This document shows positions 1-10,414 of a stretch of 64,000 nt of DNA, in pieces. Below the pieces are notes generated by a model. It saw only the letters and a program-made list of their open reading frames with translations, was not told where the DNA came from and did no database searches. The DNA lies in assembly GCF_001039355.2 (NCBI RefSeq), contig NW_019775518.1:279847-343846 (forward strand), in the 5' to 3' direction. Position numbers and translations under genes: made by a program. Origin of the DNA: Lingula anatina. Taxonomy: Eukaryota; Brachiopoda; Lingulata; Lingulida; Lingulidae. The stretch's first letter is position 1, and the number at the start of each line of letters is the position of its first letter.

Positions 1-128
1 GTGATGGTTGTCCTCGCACTTGTTTAATTAATGTGACATTAACTGAAGTAATTGAAGAAAGTGTCTTATTCTGCATCTATGCACATTTTGGCAGAGTTAG
101 CGGACAGAACACACTACAGAATATTCCA

Positions 129-936
129 ATGGCAGTCAGCTTTCTGACAGGAAAACGAGATGAACAGGAGATGCGTCGTAGATTGGAAGAAAAGTTCAGC
201 TCCTTGGCTAATGCTGAAGCTTAAAACAAATGTGTAACTATTATCAACAATGGGTAGGTGCCCATATAATAAATCAATTAATCATGCATCATTTGTTACT
301 CTGGACGGTTCCAGGATTACTTTGGGAAGTCTGTGGAAGATCTAAGGTCAGTTGGTGCATATCCCTTAGAGTTTCAAGACCGAGTACTGGCCATACATTC
401 TATGCACCATGCTTTAAGTTGGTTGGATAATTCCTGTGATCCTCATGAAGACATCAGGCAAGCTGTCTTTGCCATGTATACCATCCTCAAGCCGGGGTAT
501 GATGGTTATAGAGTTAGATGGTGGGGAAAACGACTTCATTTGGAAAACCGCTCTGCATTGTTTTGAGATTCTTTTTCCTAAAGAAGTCGTGAACCTCAAG
601 AAGATAAAGGGGGCTAGATGTTCTTTGTTATATGAAGGAAAAATTGCAGATGACCTGAACGAATCATTTCCAACCTTCACAGCTTCTATACAGCACATGG
701 AGGTGAGCTGTGGATATGTGCTACCATCACTGGCGGAGGTCGGAGCCTATGTCTTCATCATGTACTCAGGATTTACAGGAGACACGCCTACGTTTGATCC
801 TCGTCATTTGTCATTTTGCATGGACTTCGTCCAGAGAGAGGGCAGCAAGTATGGCCTTTCCCAAGAAAAGGATGGAATGTGGCGGTGGCCAAATGTTACA
901 CACTTTATCACTATTGAGAAATTAAAAAATGCGTAA
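129..936 (+). pseudogene. U1: HNMT-like methyltransferase pseudogene (subfamily B)
   Basis: Exon 1 starts at ATG 129 and matches the subfamily B first exon, but the usual GCT-TAT is GCT-TAA, so translation stops at 222-224. The intron begins normally and then runs straight into the middle of exon 2 at about 301. The first third of exon 2, including the SAM-binding GGG motif, is therefore deleted. A further frameshift near 495 (the LKPGG region) splits the rest between two frames (333-566 and 436-936). The C-terminal half is otherwise well preserved, including the QREGSKYGLSQ and HFITI regions. Three independent lesions make this a clear pseudogene. It is the leftmost array copy in the window, so the array probably continues to the left. 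Confidence 0.9.
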
Positions 937-1144
937 GACTATTTTATTTCATGAATATAACAACGTCGAGCCTTCAATCTACATCACGGTGTTATAAACA
1001 CACCAGGTGTACGTATCAGTACAATTTGTTGTCAGCTTTACATTATGCGTCTGTTAACAGTGTAAAACATGCATGCTTACATTTAGTTCTATACATAAGA
1101 ACCAATAATATGTATATTGTTACCTGTCACTCATTATAATATTT
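937..1144. other. Spacer downstream of U1
   Basis: AT-rich, no coding signal. It ends where the unique block 1145-1500 begins. Confidence 0.5.
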
Positions 1145-1500
1145 TGTAAACCCCCTGACGATCGGGTATAGTGTACCGTTCTTTTACTTTTAAAGAATGA
1201 CAACGCTGCCACCAACAAAACAGGGTTCTGTTTTATAATCTTTGTGGCGCTGCCCTCTGGCTGACAGCCCAACACTACAGTAACAGCTAACAGCTCGCTT
1301 GCTTGACAAAGCACTCTGACTTCCAGTTTCCAACTCTACCTCTCAGCTCCCAGCCCTAGACTGACTTCCTGTATTTATAGGCGCTCTGGTCAGAGGTCAA
1401 CTCAGCTGCTAACGAGAAAAGTTCTTAAAAGAAAAAATTTCACATGTCAAAACGCTACAATACTTTCTGGGTATGCCCGTGAGACTCGGAGTCGGGTTTG
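1145..1500. mobile_element. Possible solo LTR or other unique insertion
   Basis: This GC-richer block has no counterpart in the other array spacers. It begins TGTAAACCCCC, contains a TATTTATAGG TATA-like box near 1373, and ends near TTTGACA. The TG...CA ends and internal promoter suggest an LTR. No convincing target-site duplication is visible, so the call is weak. Confidence 0.25.
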
Positions 1501-1510
1501 ACACACGTCG

Positions 1511-1534
1511 TTATTTATTTATTTATTTATTTCG

Positions 1535-1578
<44 letters not shown>
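1511..1578. repeat. TTTA and (TA)n microsatellite
   Basis: About five TTTA units are followed by roughly 20 TA units at 1538-1578. Confidence 0.95.
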
Positions 1579-1580
<2 letters not shown>

Positions 1581-1965
1581 AATTATTTATAAGAATTATT
1601 TGCCATTAATACACCTGGGCACCTTTACTGAGCAGGTCTAATAATTGCTTTGAATTGACTGTTCTGGATCGTGTTTGGATGGATTGTAACGTCAGACAAG
1701 ATCACTTTTTGTAAGCCAACTATTAATCCTACTTTACTGTAAAAACGAGTGTTAGACCTGGATATCGTAAAAAAACTATATTTATGGAAAAGAAGGAAAA
1801 AAGCATATAAGAACATTAAAAAGTTTAGAACTGGCTAATTTTGTTTTTGATTTTATAATAAATTGATACGTTAGAACCTTTCTTAAGTAGAATGTCTATT
1901 CGACATTGAGGTTAAAACATATGTCGAGCTCAAGCAATGTTAAAACTTCGCTTTTAAAATTACAA
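1579..1965. other. Array spacer upstream of U2
   Basis: No gene. The stretch 1610-1910 is paralogous to 13140-13470 and 14323-14460, upstream of U6. Around 1770 it carries the empty site corresponding to the MITE at 13474-14322. Confidence 0.6.
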
Positions 1966-1977
1966 TGCAGATCACGT
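1966..1977 (+). promoter_or_regulatory. Box 1 (TGCAGATCACGT) upstream of U2
   Basis: Exact 12-mer, 278 bases before the former start codon of U2 and 142 bases before its box 2. Confidence 0.5.
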
Positions 1978-2107
1978 ACCATAAAACATTTTAGGCACGT
2001 AATACATGTAAATGTGTATTATACAAAGTAGCAAGATGGAACAAACGGTGTCGGTGAGAGATTTATATCTATTCAAAATTGAACCGGGTGACCTTAGAAA
2101 AGTTTTT

Positions 2108-2127
2108 TAGCGGTCATATGATATTGC
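2108..2127 (+). promoter_or_regulatory. Box 2 upstream of U2
   Basis: Diverged copy of the AAGCGGKCATCTGA block (TAGCGGTCATATGATATTGC). Confidence 0.4.
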
Positions 2128-2243
2128 TCTTTTGCTTTAGCACTTCACCTGTCGAATTCAGCTAGTATTCACAATTTCAACGAAAAATCCGAACATCGAC
2201 TTGAGACATCTTTTTTGAAAGTTTATAAGACAAATCAATTCCG

Positions 2244-2777
2244 ATAGCAGCCAGCTACCAGAGAAAAGAACGACATGAACAAGAAATGCGGCGTAGATTG
2301 GAAGGAGATTTCAGCTCCTTGGCTAACACTGAAGCTTATTGCAGGTGTTTAATTATCCTTGACATAGGGTGAGTCCACATAATTACATCAGTTCATCTAC
2401 AATATAACATTGGTAATTAAATCAATTCATCTATTGGATGTCTGTATGTTTATACGTATCCTTATTTTATTTGGTTATCCTCTTATCTTTTTATTATACT
2501 AGCCATTCAACTTTTAATCCTCCAACATTTCAGAGTGGAAGAGGGCATGAAAAAAGGTTCTCCCAACCTTGAAACTTTTCGTACGAACAGGTTGAATTTA
2601 ACAGAACTTCCTTCACCAGTCCGAATTATGGATTTTGGGGGAGGTACAGGAACCCCCATGTCAGTCATATGTGAAAAGCTTCAAACCCAGAACAAAGGTG
2701 CCATCGTTAGCGTGGAAGAACCTCATGAAGAATCTTTGTGGAAGCACAAGAAATGCAGTGGCTTACTGTCAATATAA
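2244..2777 (+). pseudogene. U2: truncated HNMT-like pseudogene (subfamily D)
   Basis: Exon 1 (2244-2368) is open for 41 codons, but its start codon is ATA instead of ATG. The donor GGGTGAGT and acceptor TTTCAG (exon 2 from 2534) are intact, with a 165-base intron. Exon 2 carries the SAM motif (MDFGGGTGTP) and the SVEEP motif. Homology ends at about 2757, just after the KKC region. An unrelated tail then gives a stop at 2775-2777. About two thirds of exon 2 is missing. The close relatives are U6 and U21. Confidence 0.88.
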
Positions 2778-3173
2778 TAATAATATTAACGAGTTTTCCA
2801 TATGCTTTTTTTTAAATAACGCCTTATTTTTTACTTACAGATTTTGAAGTTTATAGGTGAAATTAGTCGATAACATCAGACAAGCTTTGGATTTCTCTTC
2901 AGGGCATTTTATTATTATAAATTTGAGACTTCTGGTGGTGAGACATTCTATGCTGTTTTGGGATTTGTTGTCCTACTGATCGTTTATTGTAAATATTTGC
3001 CACATAATCTCCTATTCAAAACCTAATTTCCTTAGAATAATATTTCCAAAATTAGGTTGTTGTTGGACATGTGGGTTTTATTTGTTTTAAGTAAGAAACT
3101 GGTAGTGGTAACTTGTATGCGTAACTGTACTCTCCCTTGTTTTGATTCTTAAAACTCATAACCCTCATTATAC
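2778..3173. other. Array spacer upstream of the foldback element
   Basis: No gene. From about 3050 it is the common subfamily A/C upstream block (GTAGTGGTAACTTGTATGCG), also seen near 9905, 24050, 30640, 46725 and 50870. Confidence 0.6.
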
Positions 3174-4302
3174 CCCCTTCACACTTATTCGGAATCAGCA
3201 GGAATGAAGAAGTATGAGTCTGAACGAAAAAATTTTAAAATTCGCACCACATTCGGGAAAAAATTTCAAATTGACCTTAATTATTGTAAGAGTACCGTTG
3301 GAAAACTCAGAATGTGCTTGAATTCGCCTGGAATGATGAGTGCACTTTCGACTGTATTAGCTCTCAAAAGCAGTTCGAACGAGTTGGAAAACTAGGAATA
3401 TTTTTAATGCTGTAAGAAAGCAGTAAGGATATTCAGAATATACTGTGAACGGCGCGCTAGTGTAGTTCGAATGCTGGCAACATTAATATTTCAGCTCATC
3501 CGAGGCACATTCGAAACATTCTGGCGGGATATAAAATCCCCGTCACACTAGAGGCAAAATGATTAAGAATGGCGTCTGAAATACAATTCTTTGTGCATTC
3601 CAGGATATTCGAAGAGCATTCTAAAAGCATTCTAAAAATTCTGAGTGTATTCCAAATATTTTTACCCATTCTTGTGGCCGGCTCGAATGTTTTTGTCATG
3701 TCAAAAACTTTCGAAGTGCATTCCAAGAAGAAATTTATCACAATATCCCTACGGTATTCCAACTACATTCGAGCTGCAGATGATGAGCTGCTGATGAGAG
3801 GTAATATACCTGGAATGTGCAAGAATTATTCCAGGCAGTTTCGATGTGCATTCTTAGTATTGCAGAGGCATTCTTAAAGCCGTAATATTTTATGATAATT
3901 TGAAATTCCCTCCCGAATATGGTACGAATTTTTAAATTTAGTAATTCCAGCTTGATTCCTACAGATTTTGAATAAGTTTGACGGGGGCTTTAAGTCACTT
4001 GGCAGTTCGAATATTCCTCTTATGTGATCAGAATCTTTTGAATGCTGTCGGAATGCCGTGAGAATATTTAAAATGCAGTCATAGTGCAGTTATTATACTG
4101 TTTAAATGCCAAATAAAATTCCACTTGGAATGCACTTCGAAAGTTTTTGACATGACAAAAACATTCGGGATGCCACAAGAATGGGTAAAAATATTTAGAA
4201 CGCACTTTCAATTTTTAGAATGCTCTTCGAATATCCAGGAGCGCACAAAGAATTGTCTTTCCGACGGCATTCTTGCTCATTCGCCTCCAGTGTGACGGGT
4301 GT
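3174..4302. mobile_element. Foldback / MITE-like element with 7-base target duplication
   Basis: The insertion interrupts the block upstream of U3. ATTATAC flanks it at 3167-3173 and 4303-4309, and the uninterrupted site is visible near 24118 upstream of U9. The ends are complementary (CCCCTTCACAC left, GTGTGACGGGTGT right). Inside, 3537-3760 is an inverted copy of about 4105-4300, both rich in GAATGC and ATTCGAA words. The second terminal-like sequence at 3537 suggests nesting or an internal duplication. It encodes no protein. A target duplication of 7-8 bases would fit a hAT-type non-autonomous element. Confidence 0.75.
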
Positions 4303-4354
4303 ATTATACAGTATGTTACATTACCCGCATTACATGTTACAGAGTGTATTATAA

Positions 4355-4366
4355 TGCAGATCACGT
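4355..4366 (+). promoter_or_regulatory. Box 1 upstream of U3
   Basis: Exact TGCAGATCACGT, 245 bases before the U3 ATG and 144 bases before box 2. Confidence 0.55.
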
Positions 4367-4498
4367 AAAAACACAATTTATACGCATGGAAATATACACT
4401 TAATGAGACAAGGTCTCTAAAATATAGGTCACAGAAGACGTTATATAAGTGTTATATACTCAAGTATTGGCTAGGTTAAACGATAAGCTTAAGCTTTT

Positions 4499-4518
4499 AA
4501 GCGGGCATCTGACGTTGC
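4499..4518 (+). promoter_or_regulatory. Box 2 upstream of U3
   Basis: AAGCGGGCATCTGA followed by CGTTGC, 101 bases before the ATG. No TATA box lies nearby, so this may be the core promoter region. Confidence 0.5.
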
Positions 4519-4599
4519 TTTAACTCTTTACTTTCATCAAGTATTTGAAATTCTTTCACTAGTCTGAGGCGTTATCATACAGAATACGCATCATTTTCG

Positions 4600-5753
4600 A
4601 TGGCAGCTAGGTACCAGGCGAGAGAGCTAGGAGAAAAGGAGGTGCGGCTTAGATTGGAAGAAGAGTTCAGCACCTTATCTGTCTCTGAAGCTTATCACAA
4701 ATGTTTAGTTATCGTCAACAAAGGGTGAGTCTGCATGATTGATTAGACAATTCATGTAATCTAGCTGTTCATTTCCTCATAATTCTGTTTTCCATTTGGA
4801 CAACTTTTTATCCGGTAAACATTTCAACTCATTTACCTTTTTTTTTCAGAAAAGAAGAAAGCAGGAAAAGAGATTCACGCAATATTGCAACCATTCGGAT
4901 GAACAGTCTAAAGCTTACAGAACTTTCTTCACCAGTTAGAATTATGGATTTTGGGGGAGGTATAGGAACCCCAATGGCAGCCATATGTAAAAGGCTTAAA
5001 GAACTCAACAAAGATGCCATCGTCAGCGTGGAAGAACCTCATGAAGAGTCCCTGCAGAAATACAAGAAATGCATTGAGAACTTGGATAATGCAACTCTGG
5101 ATGTGGCCTACTCTGGACGGTTCCAGGATTACTTCGGGAAGTCTGTGGAAGAGCTGAGGTCCATTGGAGCGTATCCCGAAGAATTGCAGGACAGGGTGCT
5201 TGCTATTCAATCTATGTATCATCTCACAAAGTGGTTTGATCCCTCCTCTGATCCGTATGAAGAAATCAGGCGAGCTGTCTTTGCCATGTATACCATCCTC
5301 AAGCCAGGGGGGATGATGTTAATGCAGTTGGATAGTGGGGACAACGCTTTTATGTGGAACACCACTGTGCACTGTTTTGAAATTCTTTTTCCTAATGATG
5401 TCATTAATCTAAAGAAGATAGATGAGGCTAGGCGGTCATTGCTATTTCAAGGCAAAATTGTGAATATGCTGAACGAATCATTTCCAAAATTTAAAGCTTC
5501 AATAAGTCACGAGGAGGGGAGGTGTGATTTTGTGCTTCCTTCACTTGCAGAGATAGGGGTCTCATCCTTCTTTACCTATTTTGACGGTCGGACAGGAGAC
5601 ACCTCCAAATTTGACCATCGTATGTTGTCATTCTGCATGAACTTCGTCCAGAGAGAAGGCAGCAAGTACGGCCTTTCCCAAGAAGGGGATGGAATGTGGC
5701 GGTTGTTAAATGTTACACACTTTATTACTATTAAGAAAGAAAAACAGATTTAA
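4600..5753 (+). CDS. U3: HNMT-like SAM-dependent methyltransferase, intact (subfamily A)
   Basis: Exons 4600-4724 and 4850-5753; the 125-base GT-AG intron has a long T tract before CAG. The split codon encodes Gly42, giving a 342-residue protein. Residues 71-84 form the first beta strand and SAM loop; the loop reads GGGIGTP where most paralogs have GGGTGTP. EEP (103-105) is the acidic ribose-binding position. AIQSMYHL (160-167) lines the predicted active site, and LKPGG (192-196) closes the core fold. The C-terminus has LLNVTHFITIKK, matching the last strand of HNMT. No signal peptide or membrane segment is visible, so it is probably cytosolic. The ATG was chosen because all paralogs share it and the sequence before it is not conserved as protein. 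The HNMT relationship is recognised from motif order; the substrate is unknown. Confidence 0.88.
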
Positions 5754-5778
5754 AACCCCTCCTCAACTTCCTTCTAGC

Positions 5779-5915
5779 AAATGGAGGCAAACGAGTACTG
5801 TGGATTTATGCTACCTTCCCTGGCCGAGGCCGAAGCCTGTATGTCTTTACTATGTACGGCAAAGAACGAACAGGAGACACGTCAAAGTTTAACCCTCGTA
5901 TGGTGTCACGGCCTC
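5779..5915 (+). pseudogene. Decayed gene-tail relic after U3
   Basis: Just after the stop of U3 lies a degenerate second copy of an exon 2 segment (about the FVLPSLAEVG...FTGDTSKFD region), out of frame and with stops. The same arrangement occurs after U5, U8, U9 and U20. Confidence 0.65.
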
Positions 5916-5994
5916 GACATGAACTAAATAGTCATTGTATATTCAGTTTGACTAATATCCTGGTATAACTACATATTGCTTAATTTTGTTATGC

Positions 5995-6000
5995 AATAAA
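5995..6000 (+). promoter_or_regulatory. Poly(A) signal AATAAA for U3
   Basis: AATAAA 242 bases after the stop, in a context (GCAATAAACTTAAAT) shared with the U9 3' flank. Confidence 0.45.
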
Positions 6001-6146
6001 CTTAAATACATAGTTTAGTGACAAATGATACTAGAATAAGTGTGATACTAGTATAAGTGTAGACGGAATTTCAATTTTTTTAGGTTAAATTTTACTGTTA
6101 ATAGGGGAAAACCATCAGCACATCCTAATAATCTTCCTCCTTAAAT

Positions 6147-6680
6147 TATGAATATGCTGAACGAATCATTTCCAAAATTTAATTTTATATTTTGAATTTT
6201 ATATTTTATAATTTTGAATATTCATAAAATTGTGAATATGCTGAACGAATCATTTCCAAAATTTAAAGCTTCAATAAGTCACGAGGAGGGAGAAGGAGGG
6301 GAGGTGTGATTTTGTGCTTCCTTCACTTGCAGAGATAGGGGTCTCATCCTTCTTTACCTATTTTGACGGTCGGACAGGAGACACCTCCAAATATGCTGAA
6401 CGAATCATTTCCAAAATTTAAAGCTTCAATAAGTCACGAGGAGGGGAGGTGTGATTTTGTGCTTCCTTCACTTGCAGAGATAGGGGTCTCATCCTTCTTT
6501 ACCTATTTTGACGGTCGGACAGGAGACACCTCCAAATTTGACCATCGTATGTTGTCATTCTGCATGAACTTCGTCCCGAGAGAAGGCAGCAAGTACAGCC
6601 TTTCCCAAGAAGGGGATGGAATGTGGCGGTTGTTAAATGTTACACACTTTATTACTATTAAGAAAGAAAAACAGATTTAA
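6147..6680 (+). pseudogene. Nested tandem duplications of the U3 gene tail
   Basis: Three successive partial copies of the U3 3' end all start at the same place (AATATGCTGAACGAATCATT), at 6151, 6237 and 6393. The first is only about 30 bases, the second breaks off near 6394, and the third runs to the U3-type stop at 6678-6680. AT-rich filler separates the first two. The third copy differs from U3 by a few substitutions, for example CCGAGAG for CAGAGAG. No exon 1 or SAM-binding half is present, so these are non-functional. Confidence 0.85.
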
Positions 6681-6696
6681 AACCCCTCCTCAAGTT

Positions 6697-6939
6697 TATG
6701 CAGAAAAACGAAGTTCATGCAGAATGACAACATACGATGGTCAAATTTGGAGGTGTCTCCTGTCCGACCGTCAAAATAGGTAAAGAAGGATGAGACCCCT
6801 GTCTCTGCAAGTGAAGGAAGCACAAAATCACACCTCCCCTCCTCTCCCCTCCTCGTGACTTATTGAAGCTTTAAATTTTAGAAATGATTCGTTCAGCATA
6901 TTCACAATTTTATGAATATTCAAAATTATGGCGTTCCAT
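6697..6939 (-). pseudogene. Inverted copy of the U3 gene tail
   Basis: Reverse complement of the 6240-6560 material, ending at the single N at 6940. It is nearly identical to 33033-33270. With 6147-6680 it forms an inverted pair. It may be a real inversion or a misjoined contig end. Confidence 0.8.
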
Positions 6940-6941
6940 NA

Positions 6942-7095
6942 TGCTTCCAAATTTGACCATAGTATGCTGTCATTTTGCATTGACTTCGTCCAGAGAGAAG
7001 GCAGGAAGTATGGCCTTTCCCAAGAAGAGGACGGAATGTGGCGGATGTCAAATGTTACACACTTTATCACTATTAAGAAAGCCAAAGCTGTTTAG
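6942..7095 (+). pseudogene. U4: 3' fragment of an HNMT-like gene
   Basis: Last 50 or so codons of a subfamily A gene, matching the end of U19 (48082-48235) almost exactly, including the stop. The rest lies beyond the single N at 6940. It is either a contig end whose upstream part is missing or a real truncation. It marks the left limit of the segmental duplication shared with 48.1-54.0 kb. Confidence 0.85.
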
Positions 7096-8044
7096 GACTT
7101 TTCTTATCTTCAAAGAAAGAACTGTGAAAATAACAAAGTGTAAGGTTATTCTTATTCTTATTATTAATCAGGAAGTCATCGACACATTACATGGTGTACT
7201 GGTACTAGACACTTTAGATACATGTTTGGTTGTATCCGCTGTGATTAATTCTGTTTTCTATAATTTTCCCCATGCAAATCATTACCAAAAGGACGACAAA
7301 TGCTCAAAATTATTTTCAATTTGTTCTGTAGTTCTATTTTCTAAAAAGCATGATAGCACTATCATAATGGTACCCATTGTATTTCATATTGTTCAGAAAT
7401 TTCTCAGAAACGTGGTAATTTTATGTGAAATAATCAAGTACACGTATTCTGGGGGAAAAGGGCGGCTGCAGAGTTCAAATTGATATAATTTACCAATGTT
7501 TTTAACGTTGTTATTTAGTTAATATGGCTGACTTTTTTGGGGTGGAGAAGAGTGGGCTTCGTATCCGCGACACCCCCCCCTTCAAAAAATCCTCGACCTG
7601 CCCCTGAACTGTCTACTCAACGAAAACTGACACTTATAACAACACCGATGGCTTTGACAACCATATTGAGCAACAGTCTTTAAATAAACTCTTAGGCTTC
7701 GTTCACATGGAAAGTAAAAAAAAATCTATTCGCGGTATCTCCACAGCAGCCGGACACACAGTAATTGTAAAGGCGCGGTTTTATCTCCAGAAACCATGAA
7801 TATAATTATTTGACGATGTAGTGAACAAAACAGTGTATCAGTGTAATTTGCTTTTCACTTTTCATGTAACCGGTCTTCAAAGCATGTAAACCGCTTTGAT
7901 ATATACTTCTATCAATGAGAGATTAGTCACCAACATATTCCGTAGGTTTTTCATGTGTAGCGGAGTATGATAACAAACAGATTTTACTGTAGCTGAGCGG
8001 AGTGACTGATGAATGTGTCAGAAATGACTCAAGAATGACAGGCC
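7096..8044. other. Spacer after U4
   Basis: No gene. It is the usual 3' flank of the family up to about 7480, then sequence shared with 48.6-49.3 kb. The block at 7626-7682 recurs at 19834-19889. CAGCCGG..ACACAGTAATTGTA at 7747-7769 recurs at 63890-63911. Confidence 0.6.
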
Positions 8045-8336
8045 AGTAACCAGCAATTTCAAAAGGGGAGGTGGGCTCTTTTTCCGAAAAACAATGGACC
8101 TTTTATCATGAAACCTTCGTGTACCTAGATAAAAGTTTACCCAGAGGGGACCTTTTCCGGCAAAAAGGGGATTCTTCCCCCCCCCCCGAGCCTCACTGGC
8201 TAGAGACCTGTCTAATGCTGCTTTTTGTTAAAACCCTTCACTTGCCAATTTCACATAGGTAACAACTGAGTGTATTTCAACAAAAGTTACAATATTTCGT
8301 TTTCTGTCCGATGAATTGTACCAGATTAGAGAAGAA

Positions 8337-8340
<4 letters not shown>
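8045..8340. repeat. Interspersed block preceding old gene heads
   Basis: The block starting CCAGTAACCAGCAATTTC and containing CTTTTTCCG and GGCAAAAAGGGGATTC recurs at 23360-23640, 28630-28890, 49290-49600 and partly at 46167-46330. It always lies just before a decayed exon 1. It is therefore part of an ancestral array unit or a repeat that travelled with it. Confidence 0.7.
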
Positions 8341-8392
<52 letters not shown>

Positions 8393-8590
8393 NCCTTTTC
8401 CGGCAAAAAGGGGATTCTTCCCCCCCCCCCGAGCCTCACTGGCTAGAGACCTGTCTAATGCTGCTTTTTGTTAAAACCCTTCACTTGCCAATTTCACAAT
8501 AGGTAACAACTGAGTGTATTTCAACAAAAGTTACAATATTTCGTTTTCTAAGTCCGAAAAATGAATTGTACCAGAATTAGAGAAGAAGGT

Positions 8591-8655
<65 letters not shown>
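8341..8655. repeat. Poly(A) tracts and probable false duplication
   Basis: Poly(A) 8341-8392, a single N at 8393, then 8394-8593 repeats 8151-8340 and ends in a second poly(A). Copy B of the segmental duplication has this stretch only once (49405-49610). The second occurrence is therefore probably an assembly artefact at a homopolymer. Confidence 0.8.
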
Positions 8656-8875
8656 TGAGGTTGGAAGAAAAGTTCAGCTCCTCCACAATCTCTGAAGCTT
8701 GTTCAAATGTAATTATCCTCCACAATGGGTGATCTCACAACATTTATTGCTTGATTTGGTCATATAATGGACCCCTTTAAAAGAAATGTACGTAGCCACT
8801 AACATTTCTAAAAAGAGGGAGATATGAAAAGAGATTTTCTCAAATTCGAAACCATTCATGTGAACAGATACCCTA
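8653..8875 (+). pseudogene. Old decayed gene head (exon 1 and start of exon 2)
   Basis: GATGAGG...TTGGAAGAAAAGTTCAGCTCC to 8740 matches the second half of exon 1, including a donor-like GGGTGA. The 8811-8870 stretch (AAAAGAGGGAGATATGAAAAGAG, then GAAACCATTC) matches the first 20 codons of exon 2. There is no start codon, SAM motif or remainder. Paralogous relics lie at 23654, 28903, 46335 and 49627. Confidence 0.7.
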
Positions 8876-10016
8876 GGTTCTAAATTTCGGTATTGCCAGC
8901 TCGTTCTTGATTTTATGTATTGCCCTCATCAGTAATACCGTAATTGTAAAGCTCACACGTGGAAAAGTATAATGAGCAAGCTAGGCTCAGGGTAGTGGAC
9001 AGAATGAAGTTAAAAGGATAACAACTGTTCATTTTGGCCAAAAAGAAAAAAAAAAAAAAGAAATAATAATGATAATAAAATAAAAAAATAAAATAAAATT
9101 AAAAAAAAAAAAATTTAAAAAAATTCCTGGGGTAAAGAACAACTTTCCCATACTTACCATTGGTAAATGAATCCATTTTTTCGATCAAAGTTAGTCCCTG
9201 TTTTTTTTTCTAAAAAGCATGTTTTTTGTTTTTTAATGACTTCTTAAGAGATCATTACAGAGCATAGCCATCTATGGAGGTCGTGTGATCTAATGACAAG
9301 TACAGATTTCAGAATAGTTGCAAAAGCTGTCGTTTTTGTGGTAAAATAAAATTTATTATATTTCCATGAGATGTTTACTATGTATTTATTGTAAAATATA
9401 AATCTCACACAAAGAGTTGTTATCCCTTTAAGGGGAATTCCTTTCCATTTCAAATTATGGATCTAGAACTTGTACAGAAAGCCCACTCTCTGACCAACGG
9501 TTAAGCTAGCAATATTATCCAAAAATTCTTAATGAAACAGTGTAATTTTGTATTCAGTTTGAGGAGCCCTTGATACCAGAGCACATCAAAGGATACTAGA
9601 ATAAGTGTAGGCGGAATTTCAAATGTTTTAGGTTAATTTTTTCTGTTAAATAAGGAAAACCATCTGCGCATCCTCATCATCTTCCTCCTTTCTGGCTACT
9701 GCATGAGCAGGCTATTCAACTTTTAAAAATCTTTCAGTGCTGTTTTGGGCTTTGTTTTCCTAATGGTTGTTTATTGTAAGTACTTGACACTTATTTACCT
9801 ATTCAGAACCTTATTTCATTAGAACGATTTTATTTCACAATCAGGTTAGGTTGTACTCTTTGCTGGACACGTGGGTCTTATTTGTGTTGTGTAAGAAACC
9901 GGTAGTGGTAATTTGTATGCGTTGTTGTATTCTCCCTTGTTATGAACCTTTAACGCATAACCCCAGTTATGAAGCAGTTACGTTACCAGCATTACATTTT
10001 ACAGAATGTATTATAA
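8876..10016. other. Spacer upstream of U5
   Basis: No gene. An A-rich low-complexity run at 9043-9120, then sequence nearly identical to 49.9-51.0 kb. GATCATTACAGAGCATAGCC near 9250 is the empty site for the solo LTR at 29204-30010. Confidence 0.7.
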
Positions 10017-10028
10017 TGCAGATCACGT
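10017..10028 (+). promoter_or_regulatory. Box 1 upstream of U5
   Basis: Exact TGCAGATCACGT, 398 bases before the ATG. The extra distance relative to subfamily A comes from a block that carries the TATA box. Confidence 0.5.
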
Positions 10029-10330
10029 AAAGAAATTATTTATACACAATGTCTCTTGCAAATATATGTCACACAAGAGAATGTTATATAATCAAATGTG
10101 GTAATGTACGACTGCGATGAAGCATTGTGTTTAATTTCTACTGAGATTTTTGAAGCATGGTTATAGTAGAATGATACTTCTGGGGAGTATAAACCTCATC
10201 CGTCCCTTAAAGGTTTTGAGGCATGTTGTCAGTGTGAAGTGGGTCAACTGCGCTGGAGCATCTACTGCGCTTGCGTGCAGGTGCCACCACAAAAATACAG
10301 GAAATACATGAAATGAAAATTGTGTCAGGA

Positions 10331-10339
10331 TATAAAAGG
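10331..10339 (+). promoter_or_regulatory. TATA box of U5
   Basis: TATAAAAGG exactly 84 bases before the ATG, the same spacing as in U14, U15 and U20. Confidence 0.6.
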
Positions 10340-10414
10340 GGTTTGAACTTGAATTTTGAAGTGTGTATCCCAGCATATTTTGGAGGAATTATCAATCAGT
10401 TCACAGTATTTCCG

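Noticed and set aside
3496-3877. ORFs of 88 and 102 codons on both strands inside the foldback element
   Set aside because: They follow the repetitive GAATGC and ATTCGAA words and have no protein-like features.
6884-7483. 199-codon ORF across the N at 6940
   Set aside because: It joins an inverted tail fragment, an N, out-of-frame gene tail and 3' flank; it is not a gene.
8311-8725. Frames made of poly-Lys or poly-Phe
   Set aside because: Translated homopolymers.
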